Part shown: positions 21,912 to 34,051 of the stretch, one piece after another
How the letters are laid out: every line of letters begins with the position of its first letter
Numbering within the stretch: position 1 is the first letter of the stretch
Origin: Sarcocystis neurona
Lineage: Eukaryota; Apicomplexa; Conoidasida; Eucoccidiorida; Sarcocystidae
Direction: 5' to 3'
Assembly: GCA_000727475.1 (NCBI GenBank)
Contig: KL647294.1
Coordinates: 2,312,116 to 2,376,115 of the forward strand
DNA length: 64,000 bases
Position numbers and translations under genes: made by a program
Notes under the pieces: generated by a model
Told to the model about the DNA's origin: nothing
Seen by the model: the letters and a program-made list of their open reading frames with translations, nothing else
Database searches by the model: none

Positions 21912-22260
21912 TTGTACAAACCCTCGCCCCGTGAGCAGTCCAGGACCTCTCCTGCGGTAGACGCCGGGTGACCTTCGGCCGCTGGGGTCGTTGCCGCAGG
22001 CACCGTGGAATTAGCTGCTGGAGACTGGACGGTGCAAAATTTAGGTATGTCACCCATTGCGCAGCCTTTCTGGGAGTGTAGGTCTGAAGTTTTGGAAGCT
22101 GAAAAGACGTTCTCTTCCGACAGTGGGGAGTTCTGAGTAGCAGCTTCGTCACTGACGCGCGAAAAAAGGGAGATACAACGAGTTGACCTCGTGGACGAAC
22201 GGTATTCAGACAAAAGGCGGCAAAAGTCTGCGTGCCATGCGTGCTGGAAGTTAAGGAGCA
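21912..22260 (-). CDS. possible minus-strand exon converging on the previous gene
   Basis: Minus frame reads ATQNSPLSEENVFSASKTSD, then AMGDIPKFCTVQSPAANSTV and TPAAEGHPASTAGEVLDC. Ser/Thr/Pro-rich but not repetitive. A second minus frame is open across the same bases, so the choice is by composition only. A possible acceptor (AACTTCCAG) lies at about 22245. Confidence 0.28.
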
Positions 22261-22489
22261 TTTACAGCGGAGGAAAAATGCACGCACCTCGTGCTGAGAG
22301 ACCGAAAGGCCACTGATTCTGCGGCAGAGGTGCCACACTGTCCCGTATGCTCGTAAAGAAGATGAGGGAAACGGTGAGGGGAAAAAAGAAAGTCGTGCAT
22401 TACGTAGACAGGCGCCCAGTGTACCAGTGCGGGACCCGTGTTCGGTGGTTGGCCGCACTCTGCGGAGGCTGGGGAGAAGGCGACTCACG

Positions 22490-24990
22490 ATCTAGTCGAG
22501 GGCCGGGGGAAGGAACAGGTGAGCACGGACAACGCGTTGACGTGAAACAATGGCGAGTCCCAAAAACGCTAAACATGGAAGGAGGGAAAAACCGGCGAGA
22601 ACTGAAAACACGGCTACATGTGAGGATACCGAAACGTGTTGTTGTCTGGTAGGGCTGGCGTCGAGGTGGGTCGCTGGAGGGTAGCGGTGGGAAGAAATGG
22701 CAACACGAGGTGCACCAGGCCGTACACATGTAGTGTAAGCACGTTTTTCACCAAAACAGAGCCAAAAAAATATACACGCCACAATAGTATTCTTCTTCTA
22801 GAGGACGCATGAATGAAATCTTGAGCCCAGCATACTAGCTGGCGCAGATCACAACAGTGCACACTGCTAGCTGCCGGGGACAGGTACTAGCTGAGGACGG
22901 AGCATTTGGCGCTTGCGTGCTGATGAACCGTTCAGTCCACCCATGCATAGTGTTCCACGTAAATCCCAAAAATGACAACGGAGCCTAAGTACCATGTGCG
23001 GGTTACTTGTTGACAAGCCATCCATTCATCTCTTCTGATTGCTGGAGCAGATCTTCAACAACGTGAGCCTCACACATCCTGGCCACTCGAGCCGCTTGCA
23101 ACAGCCTATGTTAGCCGTTTGGCGTGTTCCTACACTCCGTATTAGCAGAGCAACAGTGGGAGGTCACCGAAGGGTAACGGCAATGGTGATCCCGTTGGCG
23201 AGATGGATCACACCGAAAGCGGCAACAAAAACACCCAGCTATAGCAGGAGCACTAGCAACAACAGGTACTCACTGCCAAATCTGTCCAGGATGCCGAAGG
23301 TCAACTACTACACTGCAGTTCACTCGCCTCATACAACTTGCCAGAGAACAGACTCACAACAGCGTTTCGGCACTGATATTCGACCTCACGTCCGTCTGCT
23401 CGTCATCTGTATTTGACAGTCATATGGATTTGCCATCCACAAAGGCTCCTTGTGGCTATTTAGGCACCATCGCTCTCCTCATTGTGGCAGTGGAAAAGCT
23501 GCTCTTAGCTCCCTTAGACATCAGTTGTCTGCCCAACCTGATGGTTCAAGTCTAGCAGTACCTTCCCAGCGTGACTGCTTTTTTGCATTGCTGAGACAAT
23601 GGCGTGGTTTGTAGGCATTCCTGTTCATCTCCTGTACACAGTGGTCAATCATAGAGTGCCGAGAATGACTACAGATTCGCACTACTTTAGACAACGGCAC
23701 GGCCGCCATACGCATACACATCGTGACGAAACCTCGAGGCACCACAAGACAACTGGGTACGACGTCCACAAGAGAAGTTGATTTCTAGGGGGGACGAGTA
23801 CGTTCTGGATATCTCCTTTAGGCAGCCAAGGATTGCTCGTTGCAAAGGGTGTGCTCTGCTCAAAGTTGCTCGTTACGAAAGGTGTGCTCCACTCAAACTT
23901 CAACGTGTAACATTTGTTAACCGCTGTCTATTTTTCTTCGTTACCCAGATGTACTCACTGCCGCCGGTCAGGAAATAACAATTTGCTGTGTCGTGGTCAC
24001 TGTTCAAAGCATATTGGTAACATTGTGCTGTTCGGATGTGCTTCTCAAAGTGGTGTACGCGTGTGCCGATTGAATCGTTTTCCTTCGTCGCTGAGTCTGA
24101 TATACTCCCCTACTTTGTTTGTTTTAAATGTCTCGTGGAAGCAGACGTCTGACACTGTCCACTGACACGCTCAGGAGAAGTCATGCGGGAAATACGAGGA
24201 CACCAGGCCGCGACTCCTACTGTTTTGTAGAGCCCACCGAATAAAAATGGAGAACTTATACACTTGTCAGCTGCGCCAAGAAGAGAAACATAAAGAAAAA
24301 AGTAGAACATGCTGCAAACTAAGATGAGAAGCTTTCGACCCCACAACGGAAAAAGGTAACTGCGAAAGCACATAGCGGAAGTGCCGGACAGTGGAGATAA
24401 TGGTCGGCGTCGTGTAGGGTTGATCTACGGACACATGGTATGGTGTGTTGTAAAGTAGTTATGTTTTTTGCCCCAAATATGAAATGTCTCCCGCAGGACC
24501 GCACATGAACACCACCTTTCTCGTTCTCAGGGCGCTGAACGAGAACCGCACCGTGCGGCCTTTGCCGTCGCCCCACTACGCCCGTCATTTCCTCTACATT
24601 TTCCCGGCACACATTAACTAATGAATTGCCACTGAACAATTGGCATCATCTACACAATGAAGCTTTGACTAGGGTGTTCCTTCTCCGTCAACAGTGAACC
24701 TTTGACTCCTGTAAACCCTTGTCTCAATCTTTGGCGTCTAGCTGGCAGTCTCTTGATTGTCAAGGTCACGCGGCCGCCTTTCACCTTTTAATTTTTTCTT
24801 ACCTCTTGAGTGAGCTTAGTTTTTTCTAGTCCGTCAGATAGACTGGCTTAATCATTTGCTGCCAGACTACACGTTACCACAGCATCTCCCATACGTGCCT
24901 GAAATATTCATGTACTCTGTTTGCTAGCTCAACTCAGTATGTGTCCAATTCGCTGAAGTCCTGGCTCGTTTCCACACTTGATTAGACAAC
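22490..24990. other. repeat-poor stretch, no gene recognised
   Basis: Open frames are under about 125 codons and unconvincing. The only structure noted is a 33-bp tandem pair at 23833-23898 (TTGCTCGTT.. each). AT-richer than the islands. Confidence 0.45.
23833..23898. repeat. 33-bp tandem pair
   Basis: Two diverged copies, each starting TTGCTCGTT and containing GGTGTGCTC. Confidence 0.75.
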
Positions 24991-24998
24991 TTTGTCAG

Positions 24999-25229
24999 CC
25001 TCTCCCTCTGGGGGTAGACCAGTCCTCGTTGCATCCTACCTCCGCGGCTGCAATTCCACTGCTGTCTCAAAAACGTTCGATGCCACTGTTGCCTCACCGT
25101 ATCAGTCACTCCCCTGCGACTTCGCCGCCTCGCGGTGTGGCAAACGTCTGTTCGGCTTTACTTCTGCACGATGGCGAAGAAAACGAAAGACTCAATGAAT
25201 CCTTTGACCTGGGAATACAGGCTGAATAA
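24999..25229 (+). CDS. possible terminal exon, Ser/Pro-rich, unrecognised
   Basis: An acceptor (AACTTTGTCAG) precedes 24999. The frame reads PLPLGVDQSSLHPTSAAAIP, then SHSPATSPPRGVANVC and HDGEENERLNESFDLGIQAE, ending in TGA. An overlapping plus frame from ATG 25171 reads MAKKTKDSMNPLTWEYRLNN to a stop at 25368 and is an alternative. No family is recognised. Confidence 0.3.
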   Translation, partial: PLPLGVDQSSLHPTSAAAIPLLSQKRSMPLLPHRISHSPATSPPRGVANVCSALLLHDGEENERLNESFDLGIQAE

Positions 25230-25369
25230 CTCCTCATTTTCACAAGCCCGTGATGCTGATGGAAACAGTTGCGAAGCCCACTCTCCTAAATATGAAGACG
25301 CGGAATATGAATACAAGTACGCCAAAATACGTGAATCGGCCAACAAGGGGGCTGAGTGCCTGCAGTAGG

Positions 25370-27376
25370 TGTGTCGCCCTGCGGCCGCACGCGAAGGTGC
25401 TCCTACACATATCCGCCTTTGTTGCAGTGCGTAACGCAGCAGAGAATTTGGAAGTCTATTTTTCGGGCAGCCCAGCTTTACACGTGTAAATTCTGTAGAA
25501 GGCGGCCTCTACTTCATAGGTTGCGAAGGAAAACTGCCGAAGACACCGAACACTTCTACAGAAGAAAATACTGTTCAGCGAGGAGGGGACAGATGTCTCC
25601 AGGTTTTCTCGGCAGCAAACTGTAATAAGGTAATGCGGCTTGCAGACGCGTAGACCACTCCCCAAACGCAGACACGAGATACGCCTCGCGGTACTAAAGT
25701 GCGTAGTTGCCTCTATCCACGTCCGGCGACGGAGACACTTTCTCGCCAACGTGAATAAACAAGAAGATTCGAGAATGTATGTAGGCGTTTGAATATATCG
25801 GCACACCAAACTAACACGCAGGGTACCTAGCATAGTAGTGTGATTCTTCTGGTGGAACTGCACACACGTGTTGCACGAAACGAGAGTATCAACGTATCGG
25901 TAACGCACAAACAGGGGTAGGCTTGGGGTGCGTCTTCGTGTCCAGCGTGCCTGCTCATAAACCCTGCTATTCTAGGGAAAAAAAGCCGCATTACATGATT
26001 AAATTAGTCAGCGGGTCGCTGGGGCTGTACGACTTCACGGCTGTGCCCTACGCTGAAACAATGGGACCTGCTATGTGTGCGACTTGTGGAAAAGTCTACG
26101 GCTGGGGCCGCAGATGCGCAGATGATGACAATACATCTGCGCGTGTGTGTGGTGGACGAAATATAGTTAAGGAAGCCCGCACATGCTGCGGGCTTTGAAA
26201 GAGGATAGAACGGTGAAGTGCGCTTATGTTTATGTGGATACTACTAAGATAGTGAAGTGCCTTCTACGAGCGTACGGGTGCAGAAATGGCCGGCGTAGAC
26301 CCCTCGTAGATATACTGGTCTTGAAGAGACGAAATCGAATACAGACGCAACCTGAGAGTTTCCGTAATGGGGAGGTCAGGGCGCTTTTAGGTGCACTGTG
26401 AGCAGAAAGTACGTGCAATCGTGTGAATTGGTGAATCGGCGTGTGGCCAGCACGGTACGTGTATATGTAACGCGTATATGCGTATACACACATGCACCAC
26501 TTCCCACGAATGTGCATTGCTGCAGTGTAACTGTACACATGCAACTGATGAGACAGTGCTATGGTGCTAGCGCACGACGCGCCAGTGAAAGCTGGTTCGG
26601 AGTTCAGTTGAAACCGCCTTGGCCTTTTGCTTGCTTCCTTCTTCGTAGGGACATAACACTGACGAAAAAGGTACGCTTGCAGAGCGGTTGCTCGAGCCGT
26701 TCAGAGCGGCAACGGCGGAAGAAATGCGTAGGTCGTCGTGCAAGCTTGTGTGCACTGTGTAAGCCTTGAGTCGAGCTGGGGTGCTTTGACGGAATGCCGA
26801 TCCCGTCCTTCTGGATTGTTCATTCGTAAGTCTGCTCTTGTTTGTGACGCACAGTACTGCTGCACATGCCTACATAATCACATATGAGTGCATACACGTT
26901 TATACCTGTTGTGTCTCCAGCAGGTGCACCGTCTCGTCATACGTCCTTGACCTGTGCACCAACATGTTCTGCGTGTCGTGTGATGCTGCGGTTCACCCAA
27001 AGGAGGAACGCATGGGTGGACTGGATGTAAAGCGACTGCATGCACACAAAAAGACAGCGTGTTACTATGACAGAGGACTGCGTGACTGAGAGAATGGTCC
27101 CAGTGTATGATTTCCACTGTTTTCAGTAAACGAGCCTCCTTCCAGGTGACTAGCACAAACGATTCCAATGAGAACAATGCTGCAGGAGGCTAGAAATACG
27201 ATACAACAGTGCCGCAAAAGTGTTGGCAACATCCCATGTAGAACATAGTAATGCCGAGGATGCGCTCTGTAGTGCTTACACGCACATATCTCTGAGTCCT
27301 CTCATCTTGTCCCTGTTAAGCAAGAGTAACCTCTCGAGTGCATCTGCCTTCATTTTGGAATTGTGTTGAGCCACAG
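25370..27376. other. no confident exon; probable upstream part of the gene ending at 27502
   Basis: A plus-strand candidate at about 26924-27030 (acceptor TGTGTCTCCAG; reads CTNMFCVSCDAAVHPKEERM; donor GAT|GTAAAG) could precede the exon at 27377, but another frame is also open. A Cys-containing frame at 25923-26198 (MCATCGKVYGWGRRC) is unconfirmed. Confidence 0.3.
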
Positions 27377-27502
27377 CAGTATGACCTGTATCGCGAAGAG
27401 CTCAGGAAGAATCCGACGAAGTTTGTAGACGAAAACTACATGTATCGAGTCCTTCATGTTCGGCAAACCCCCGGCTGGGAGCACTACTACATCTACCCGT
27501 AA
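27377..27502 (+). CDS. terminal exon of an unrecognised small protein
   Basis: After the acceptor TTGAGCCACAG the frame gives 41 codons, QYDLYREELRKNPTKFVDEN then YMYRVLHVRQTPGWEHYYIY and P, followed by TAA at 27500-27502. The dense, aromatic and charged sequence is very unlikely by chance, and the other frames are broken. Upstream exons are not fixed. It has the feel of a conserved small organellar or complex subunit, but I cannot name the family and do not assign one. Confidence 0.55.
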   Translation, partial: QYDLYREELRKNPTKFVDENYMYRVLHVRQTPGWEHYYIYP

Positions 27503-28057
27503 GCGACGCAAACACCAGCCTTCCCTTGACAGCGGAGTATCCACTGTATGTGAGTACGCTTACATATCTTTACGTAAGTGTACTCGTTCATACGCGTACA
27601 TGCATATTAGACATGCATACATGCTTCCGAAGTGCCCAGGTAAGCCTAGGTTGTCCGAGGTAGTGTTGCCAAAATGCGACCGGTATGTCGGTCTGAGCTG
27701 CGTTTAGCACCAGTGTGCACAGGCTTACGCTGCATCCGATCCTAGCATTGTTTCTCTGTTTGCCGCAATGCGTCACTGTCATTTGCGATGACATCCACGC
27801 CCAGCGGCCTTCGAGGCGACCTTCTCTTACCTTCCAGCAAACTTCTACGTCTTGTACAGCAGAGCAGTGACTACTACCCGCCGTCGCACCAATCACTCTA
27901 ATTTATTCCGTGTGTCCCTGGCACATTCGCATGTGCACACACCTGTGGCTGCACGCCGAAAAAGGGGTCACTCTTCGATGACGACACAACGACGGCCTTT
28001 CGCAGGTCAATGCAGGGTCTGACTCTCGCGTGCTTCTCTGTTCTGCAGTATGAATCC
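27503..28057. other. no gene recognised
   Basis: Short overlapping frames on both strands; nothing supported. Confidence 0.5.
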
Positions 28058-28330
28058 TCACGTTATTTGCCTACGGCGCAGGAAGCGGTCTTCGATGTAG
28101 TCGATAAAGAGTGCCTTGGCTGAGTGACAGGACCCGCAGAGGCATTGCGTCTTTTCCCGGCGTCCCCCCGACTCTTTGAAATTACAGCGGATTCCAGACG
28201 ATGACGATTGTTTCCGTGTGTTGCACATGCGACCGTGTTTCGAAACAGTGAACCAGAAGGGCACTGGCACACTCATGGGAATGCCGTCGGCGTGGCACAC
28301 TTCATATTGCCACGCGTGAGCATCTGTCTT
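28058..28330 (-). CDS. possible terminal exon, Cys-containing, unrecognised
   Basis: Minus frame reads DAHAWQYEVCHADGIPMSVP, VPFWFTVSKHGRMCNTRKQS, then QCLCGSCHSAKALFIDYIED before the stop. Acceptor candidates lie near 28310-28340. The CxCGxC motif could bind metal or be structural. It may belong with the next two minus-strand segments. Confidence 0.35.
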   Translation of the reverse strand, partial: KTDAHAWQYEVCHADGIPMSVPVPFWFTVSKHGRMCNTRKQSSSSGIRCNFKESGGRREKTQCLCGSCHSAKALFIDYIEDRFLRRRQIT

Positions 28331-28436
28331 GTTACGTCGTTGGCGGAGACTGACCAGCACATGTATGTTACTTGAAAATATATTTCATATGCAGGTGCTT
28401 ATGCACATGTATACCCTAAGTATGCGCCGTGAAAGT

Positions 28437-28605
28437 CAGCATTTGTGTGAGACGGTGAACACACAGGTGCGTTCTTCTCCGACAAATGTATATGCGTTTC
28501 GTACGTGTGCGTCAGCGGCTGTAGGGATCCTGTTTAAACCTACATCAACTTTCTTGGAGTTGAGTCTTTGAAGCACGTCTATGAAAGTAGACCGGCCGCA
28601 TTTCC
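28437..28605 (-). CDS. possible exon, unrecognised
   Basis: Minus frame reads KCGRSTFIDVLQRLNSKKVD, then NRIPTAADAHVRNAYTFVGE. Protein-like and non-repetitive. Splice borders not resolved, so its link to the flanking minus-strand segments is inferred from strand and spacing only. Confidence 0.3.
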
Positions 28606-28646
28606 TAGTGCATGGCGCTCGTCTCTTCAATTCTCCTCAGCACATG

Positions 28647-28797
28647 TCAGAAAGTGACCGCTTCAAATAGACTGGGGAGAGGGTTCTCACAAGCAGTGTT
28701 GACGGTCGACGTCTCTCCCACCGGCGCGACTGCCCACGTGGTGAAGCCATCCAGTAGTACGACATGCGTGTCTCTGGCCCCAAAATTCCACCCGTTC
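28647..28797 (-). CDS. possible exon, unrecognised
   Basis: A strong acceptor (TTGTTTTCCCACACCAG) precedes 28797 on the minus strand and one frame reads NGWNFGARDTHVVLLDGFTT, then WAVAPVGETSTVNTACENPL. A strong donor-like ACAG|GTAAGC lies upstream at about 28941. All three minus frames are open here and the phases do not agree simply, so the frame is chosen on composition. Confidence 0.3.
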
Positions 28798-29716
28798 TGG
28801 TGTGGGAAAACAAACAAACGTAGGGTGAGGACATGCACGTTACAGACTCGGTAGGTTTGCTTTCGTTCGAGTGCGCCCCCACTCGTAGTTGCAGGTGGAC
28901 TTACATGGATGAGGAGGCACATATATTGTGGCTGCTTACCTGTTATCGCAATAGTCTCAGTGTCTGCACGCTTTAAAACCGCTGCTGCTGTTCTAACAGA
29001 TCGTTCTTCACCACGTCCCTCAGTGTAACGTCCGCTCCCAGCACGTGTGGGAGGCAAAGTGCGCCACGGGTGTCTCCAAAGGGATAGTCATTACCCGTTT
29101 TCGTGCAGGTGCGACGTGTGTTGTGGCGACAGCCTACAACAACGTATGTAAAGCGTAATCAATGCAGAAGATTGACTCCCTTTTCCAGTTTTAGTCTTCT
29201 TTCTCCGCAGCGTGAGGCCGCAAACACTAATAAATATATCTACGAATGCAGAAGTTATCTACGAACATTCTTGGAACATGCGTGTACTGGGCGAGTATAA
29301 AGATACGTCTTTTGCGCGCGCATATACATATATAAGTGTATTTGTAGAAACCTACATAGTGGTGTATATATGGGTGAACGCACCTACGACTGTACAACCA
29401 CAAAAACAAAGAAAAGACGGACCTACAGCTGGATGGTGTGGTCTAACTTCGGTGCATCCCATTTGAATTCCCGGATGACTGAAAAGTACGGATATCCTAA
29501 AAGCCACGTTTCTGCGTCGCACTGGGATGAACTGCACAGATAAAATGTGCTGTACTTATTTGTCTCCAAAAACATATTGTATTTTGATTGGCATAAGAGC
29601 CTATATCACATTCATATGGAAGGCAGCTATAGAATGGTAATACTGTAAGCAACTGCCCCAGAGTTCTGCGTCTAGCAAATAGACTGCAGTGTACATGCTC
29701 ACCAGGTTTTTTAGCA

Positions 29717-30424
29717 GTGGGGGCAACCTTCAACACTTCGATCATCCAGCGTATCCGCAAGTATTCTCTACAGGTATCATGTCGAGTTTCGTTTGCCCCC
29801 AGCAAAGCGCTCGACCACGACGCCTCTCACAAGCCAGTCGCAACTGAGGACCCTCTTGGGAGGCCTGCGAAGCAGGCGGTATCTTCATCGCCTGCTGCGA
29901 GTGGGAATATCTTCAACCAGAACTCGCTCTGCACCACTACGATGCATGCAACGGTCTCGAGTACAGCAGCTCTTGATGAAACTTGACGAAGCAATTCGCT
30001 TTATGTTGCCGAAGTACTGCATTCTTGAGCTGATAGGCGGAATGGCTGACACGTCCCGCACAGCACTGCGACACCCTTTCATGCCATATATTTGATACAC
30101 TTGCAGGGTCAGTCTGCTGACTGGTGTCAAGGCCAGCGTGACCAGCGGGCGCTCTATCCTGAACACAGTCGAACAGGAAGCAACCAAGTCAAACCAAAAT
30201 CAGCGCATCCAGCCCTCACCCGTAAACAGTCCCTCCGAGCAGCGTCAGTGAGTGACCGTAGACTGAAACATAGTGGTGGGGAGCAACAAAAGCGGAAAAC
30301 ACCACAGCATTCCCCACAATGTTATCCATTCGCGGCCGCGACCGCCGGACCCCGCGGAGCCCAAACTACCCTATTCGTGCAGATCGACTCGAAAACGCTC
30401 CGGATCGTCGATTTTGAAAAGTAG
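29717..30424 (+). CDS. possible two-exon gene, unrecognised
   Basis: After the acceptor TTTTTTAGCAG the plus frame reads ATFNTSIIQRIRKYSLQ, then SKALDHDASHKPVATEDPLG and PAASGNIFNQNSLC. A later acceptor (TTGATACACTTGCAG, about 30106) opens two alternative frames: one reads VSLLTGVKASVTSGRSILNT and stops at 30250, the other continues to 30424 ending SKTLRIVDFEK. The minus strand is also open at 29715-29775 with canonical flanks (EYLRIRWMIEVLKVAPTAKK). The locus is probably genic but strand and structure are unsettled. Confidence 0.3.
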
Positions 30425-30430
30425 AAATAT

Positions 30431-30600
30431 TTAGGGAATCTGTGCGTAGTGTTTGAAACAACGTGGAATTTGCAAGTATGAGGGGGGTACACCTGAGGCA
30501 GTTAGGGAATCTGTGCGTAGTGATTGAAGCAACGTGGGATTTTCAAGCATTAGGGGGGTACACCTGAGACGGTTAGGGGATTCGTGGAGAATGTCTGAAA
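30431..30600. repeat. 71-bp tandem repeat
   Basis: Units start TTAGGGAATCTGTGCGTAGT at 30431 and 30502, with a diverging third start (TTAGGGG) at 30573; period is 71 bp. Not a telomere repeat: TTAGGG occurs once per unit only. Confidence 0.85.
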
Positions 30601-32867
30601 CAGTATCGATTGTCCAAGCGTCACGCCGGCGCCTCTGCGTGACTTCTTCGAGGCGATGGAGACCTAAAAGTGATGGGGAGAGCAGGGGATGAAGTATCAG
30701 TTGCCTCGAATGCTCCTCCCGTAGGCGACACTGCGCCCTTGAAACTATGCATTGGGCAACCATTCAAGACGACAACATATATACGTATATTCGACAGGAC
30801 ACTCTAGACATGTTCCATCCAGTTGAAGACATCCATGCAGAGGGTATGTACACTTGACGAGCGTTCTGCATGTGTTCCCATCGAACCAGATAACGAGTCT
30901 ACACGCAGGGGAAAAAACGGCGGGAGGGCGTGTGACTCGAACTTGCGAGCTTAGAGGTAGCTCCTGAACAGAATCCGTCTGCAAACCAGTCTGAAACGCG
31001 ATTCAGTCGTGCTGGGTTAGTCTGCGGTGGGGGAACGCGCCTTGCGAACTCTTTCCCGTCCTGCCGCTGCTCATATCTTACTCTGCTCCTGTGTCGTGCT
31101 GTACCATCCGCCCTTGTTGTGTTTGACTTCTGTTTGTCAACGCTTCAGGGGGGCGGGGACAAATAGCAGGGAACGCCTCGATTTAGAATTTCCGCTCATG
31201 TTGCTGGATCCGACGTTGCAACTTCGTTCCCCTTATAGATGTACTAGTGCCATCATGGTAACACTTAAGCTCTATTTCTAAGTGAAATAAACGGACTTTT
31301 TAAAACACGAAGGTCTCTTCTAGAGCATTTCAGGGGCTCCCTCTTCCACAATTTTGTTGAACCACTTCCATCCACTAAGTGACGTGGAATGTCTCTGGCC
31401 GCAGATCAACAGGCTTACATCTCTTTTGCCCATATAATCGGCGGACTTCCTGCACGTCGCACACCCCGGCACGCGCGAGATATTCCATTGAGAGTCCGCC
31501 AAGGAACAGAGGGTTCACATGCGCCGTGGAGGAGATAAATATTTTCAAACCTGAGTACACTCAGACCATATATAGCAGGGAAGGACCTAAAGCAGCGTCA
31601 CACTGCAGGATGAAGCTGTCCCCTGTCAGCAAAATCTTACACCATTGTAAGCCAGTGAGCGCTGGTGATCCACGTCGGCACACTCATCATTCGACAGGTG
31701 GGAATGGCACGAAATGCGTAGGCGCCTAGTTATGCTAGTTCTGCTCTGCTCTGTCACCTTCTGTAAACCTCCAAATAGATACAAGAAGGCGGGGTTACAG
31801 CACTTGCGGACACGCAACGGGTCGCTGCACGTAGAAACGCAATGTTGTACGGAAATCCCATTCGTTACCTTCTGGGAGCTCGAAATAGGTCCAAGAAGGC
31901 AAGGTTGATGCCGGTGGCAGTGTGTAAAGGCCGCTAAGGAAGAAACGCAATTTAGTGGAAAAAGAAGGTTTGTTCCCCCTGTCTGAAGCCGCTGAGCCAC
32001 ACAAAATACCAGATGTCCGTTCTAACCGGAGTTCATACTTCACGGGCGGCGCGGAAATCGTGTGCTCTTCGCATCCCCCCCTCCTGAAAGGGTAGTTTTG
32101 TTCTCAAGACGGACTACGTCAACCTTGTTAGTCACATTGAGGCCTCAGCTGCAATCGCAGTCTACAACGAAAGCATATCCATTCGGAATCGATCCGCAAA
32201 CTTCGCCATATCATGTAGTTTCTCTTCTAAAGCAAGACATTTCTTGTTCGCAGCGCACTTTCGGAATTCCACAGATCGTATCCACACTGTATGGGTATCG
32301 GGTTAACTCTTCATCATTATCTCCTCTGTGTGTACTTTAAAAGGCCAGAATGTACACAGGGTGTGTGCATACTGCCGTGACCCAGAATTATAGTGCTCAC
32401 GAAGTCTGTCTACTAACCCGTGGAAAGCACAACGCACGACAGATCCCCATGAATAACTGCCTACCTGTGGAAGCGCCTTCCTGAAGGCCTATGAGGTACC
32501 ATATATCTGAAGTAATCGTGTGCGAGCTAGCGGGGAGTTTTCAGAGGGGTCTGTGGCTGCAATAGACGCGCCACGGAGTTGTCTATTCAAGCTGTACTCG
32601 TCGCCAAGGCTTTCTTTGCCACAATAAATGGTTGTCTTTACTCTGGTATACTGGCCTTCAATCGGGAGGGGATCTACCACTGACACGTTCTTCCGTTTTA
32701 CCGTGAAGGTCAGAGGGGGTCATCTGCTGGTCCACGGGAAGCGGAGAGAGATGACTCAAGTCGTCTCACGGGTAGCAACAAGATGTTCTGTGCTGTGGCG
32801 CCCACAAGTGCACGCTGCGCAGGCATCACTGTAAATGATGCAGGTAACATAGCCGACACTTTCACCA
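30601..32867. other. repeat-poor stretch, no confident gene
   Basis: Open frames of up to 125 codons on both strands without domains. A weak local duplication involves ACCTTCTG...AAGAAGGC near 31757-31795 and 31867-31905. Confidence 0.4.
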
Positions 32868-33401
32868 TTGTTTGTGCTGCATACGGAAGCGGTGCCACGG
32901 CTTCGGCCGCCACCGCTGTTTGGTGTACGTCTTGGTGCTTTGCGGGCGGCACTAGAACACCACCCTGAAAACGGCGCTGAGGTACTTCTTCCGATAGTAC
33001 ACTTCAGGGTGTTGCAACTGTCGGACGACTTGCTCTCAGGTTTGGCAGCCGTAGCGTGGCAGCGCGTTCCCTTCTACACGATCGACTGCGCCTGCTGCCG
33101 CAGGCTACCTTATCAGGTGGCTGCTGCGTCGATTGCTACTGCAGGACAGGTACTGTTGTTGCAGTTGACGCGAGGCCGGGAAGCGTTGTTGTTTTCGCGA
33201 GGCCGCAGCTCTGTATCCAGCCGCGCGATAGCGCTGCTAGTGTTGCTAGTGCTACCGGTGCTCTACGTTGGGGTTGGAGGGCGTTCCACGCAGCTGCCGC
33301 AGTATCGGAGCCCTGCCGCAGCGCATGAGCATGAGCGGACTGTCAATATTGGTGGGAACCCTTCTTCACATGCAGAACGGCCGCCAAATTTTTCGTCATG
33401 A
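32868..33401 (+). CDS. possible exon with one membrane-like segment
   Basis: A plus frame of about 177 codons reads FRVLQLSDDLLSGLAAVAWQ, later RAIALLVLLVLPVLYVGVG, which would be a membrane helix, followed by a polar tail. It lacks an ATG at its start and overlaps a competing plus frame and a minus frame. A donor-like GCAG|GTAACA at about 32842 supports transcription of the plus strand. No family is recognised. Confidence 0.25.
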   Translation: MFVLHTEAVPRLRPPPLFGVRLGALRAALEHHPENGAEVLLPIVHFRVLQLSDDLLSGLAAVAWQRVPFYTIDCACCRRLPYQVAAASIATAGQVLLLQLTRGREALLFSRGRSSVSSRAIALLVLLVLPVLYVGVGGRSTQLPQYRSPAAAHEHERTVNIGGNPSSHAERPPNFSS

Positions 33402-33760
33402 TCGGAAGGCCCCTCACCGCTTTGCAGTCGGAGAGACAGAATAAGATTCCTTTTTCTTGTGTAGAGAAGTTCCAAACTGTGTGGGGCTTGACAGTTCCCG
33501 CGGGCAGCGCGCCGGTTTTTTTGTAATCTCTTTTCGCCGCCGCTCCACCCCGCGCACCCGCTGACGACGCAATGAAGGGCGATCCAACGCTACAGCAGAA
33601 GGTAAGAGACTGAAGATGCATCTAGTAGTAAGGAGGGCAAAACGCTGGACACGGGTCATGTTTTGGCTAGAGTGCCCGGGAACGATGCAGCTGTAGAAAG
33701 GGGCGGGATGTGGGAGGGGAATGAGGGAATTAACAACCAGAGTCCGAAAGTATAGTGCTG

Positions 33761-33872
33761 AATACACGTTTGGGCCATTCTTCGTGGTCTGTAGCTTCCT
33801 TTAACTGTTGATTCGGACCATGGGACCAGACGGTGACTTTGACACTGTGTTGATTGCTGCGTATTCACGAGG
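33761..33872. repeat. 110-bp direct repeat, copy 1
   Basis: Begins AATACACGTTTGGGCC and ends GTATTCACGAGG; nearly identical to 34052-34163. Confidence 0.9.
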
Positions 33873-34051
33873 GTCTTTATGTCGCGTGAATATTTGTTTC
33901 TGCTCGCGAAGTGTCTAGCGAACGCGAGTCCGCATCAAGTCCACGACGAATGTATATATTTACACGAACAAACATGAAGTTTTGTAGAGTCTGTAGGCGT
34001 GTTTGTGGGATGAAGACGGGACATGCTGCAGCGAAGCACCCGCCGACATAT

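Noticed and set aside
30431..30600. TTAGGG occurrences, possible interstitial telomere repeat
   Set aside because: TTAGGG appears once per 71-bp unit and is not tandem; no run of TTTAGGG was seen.
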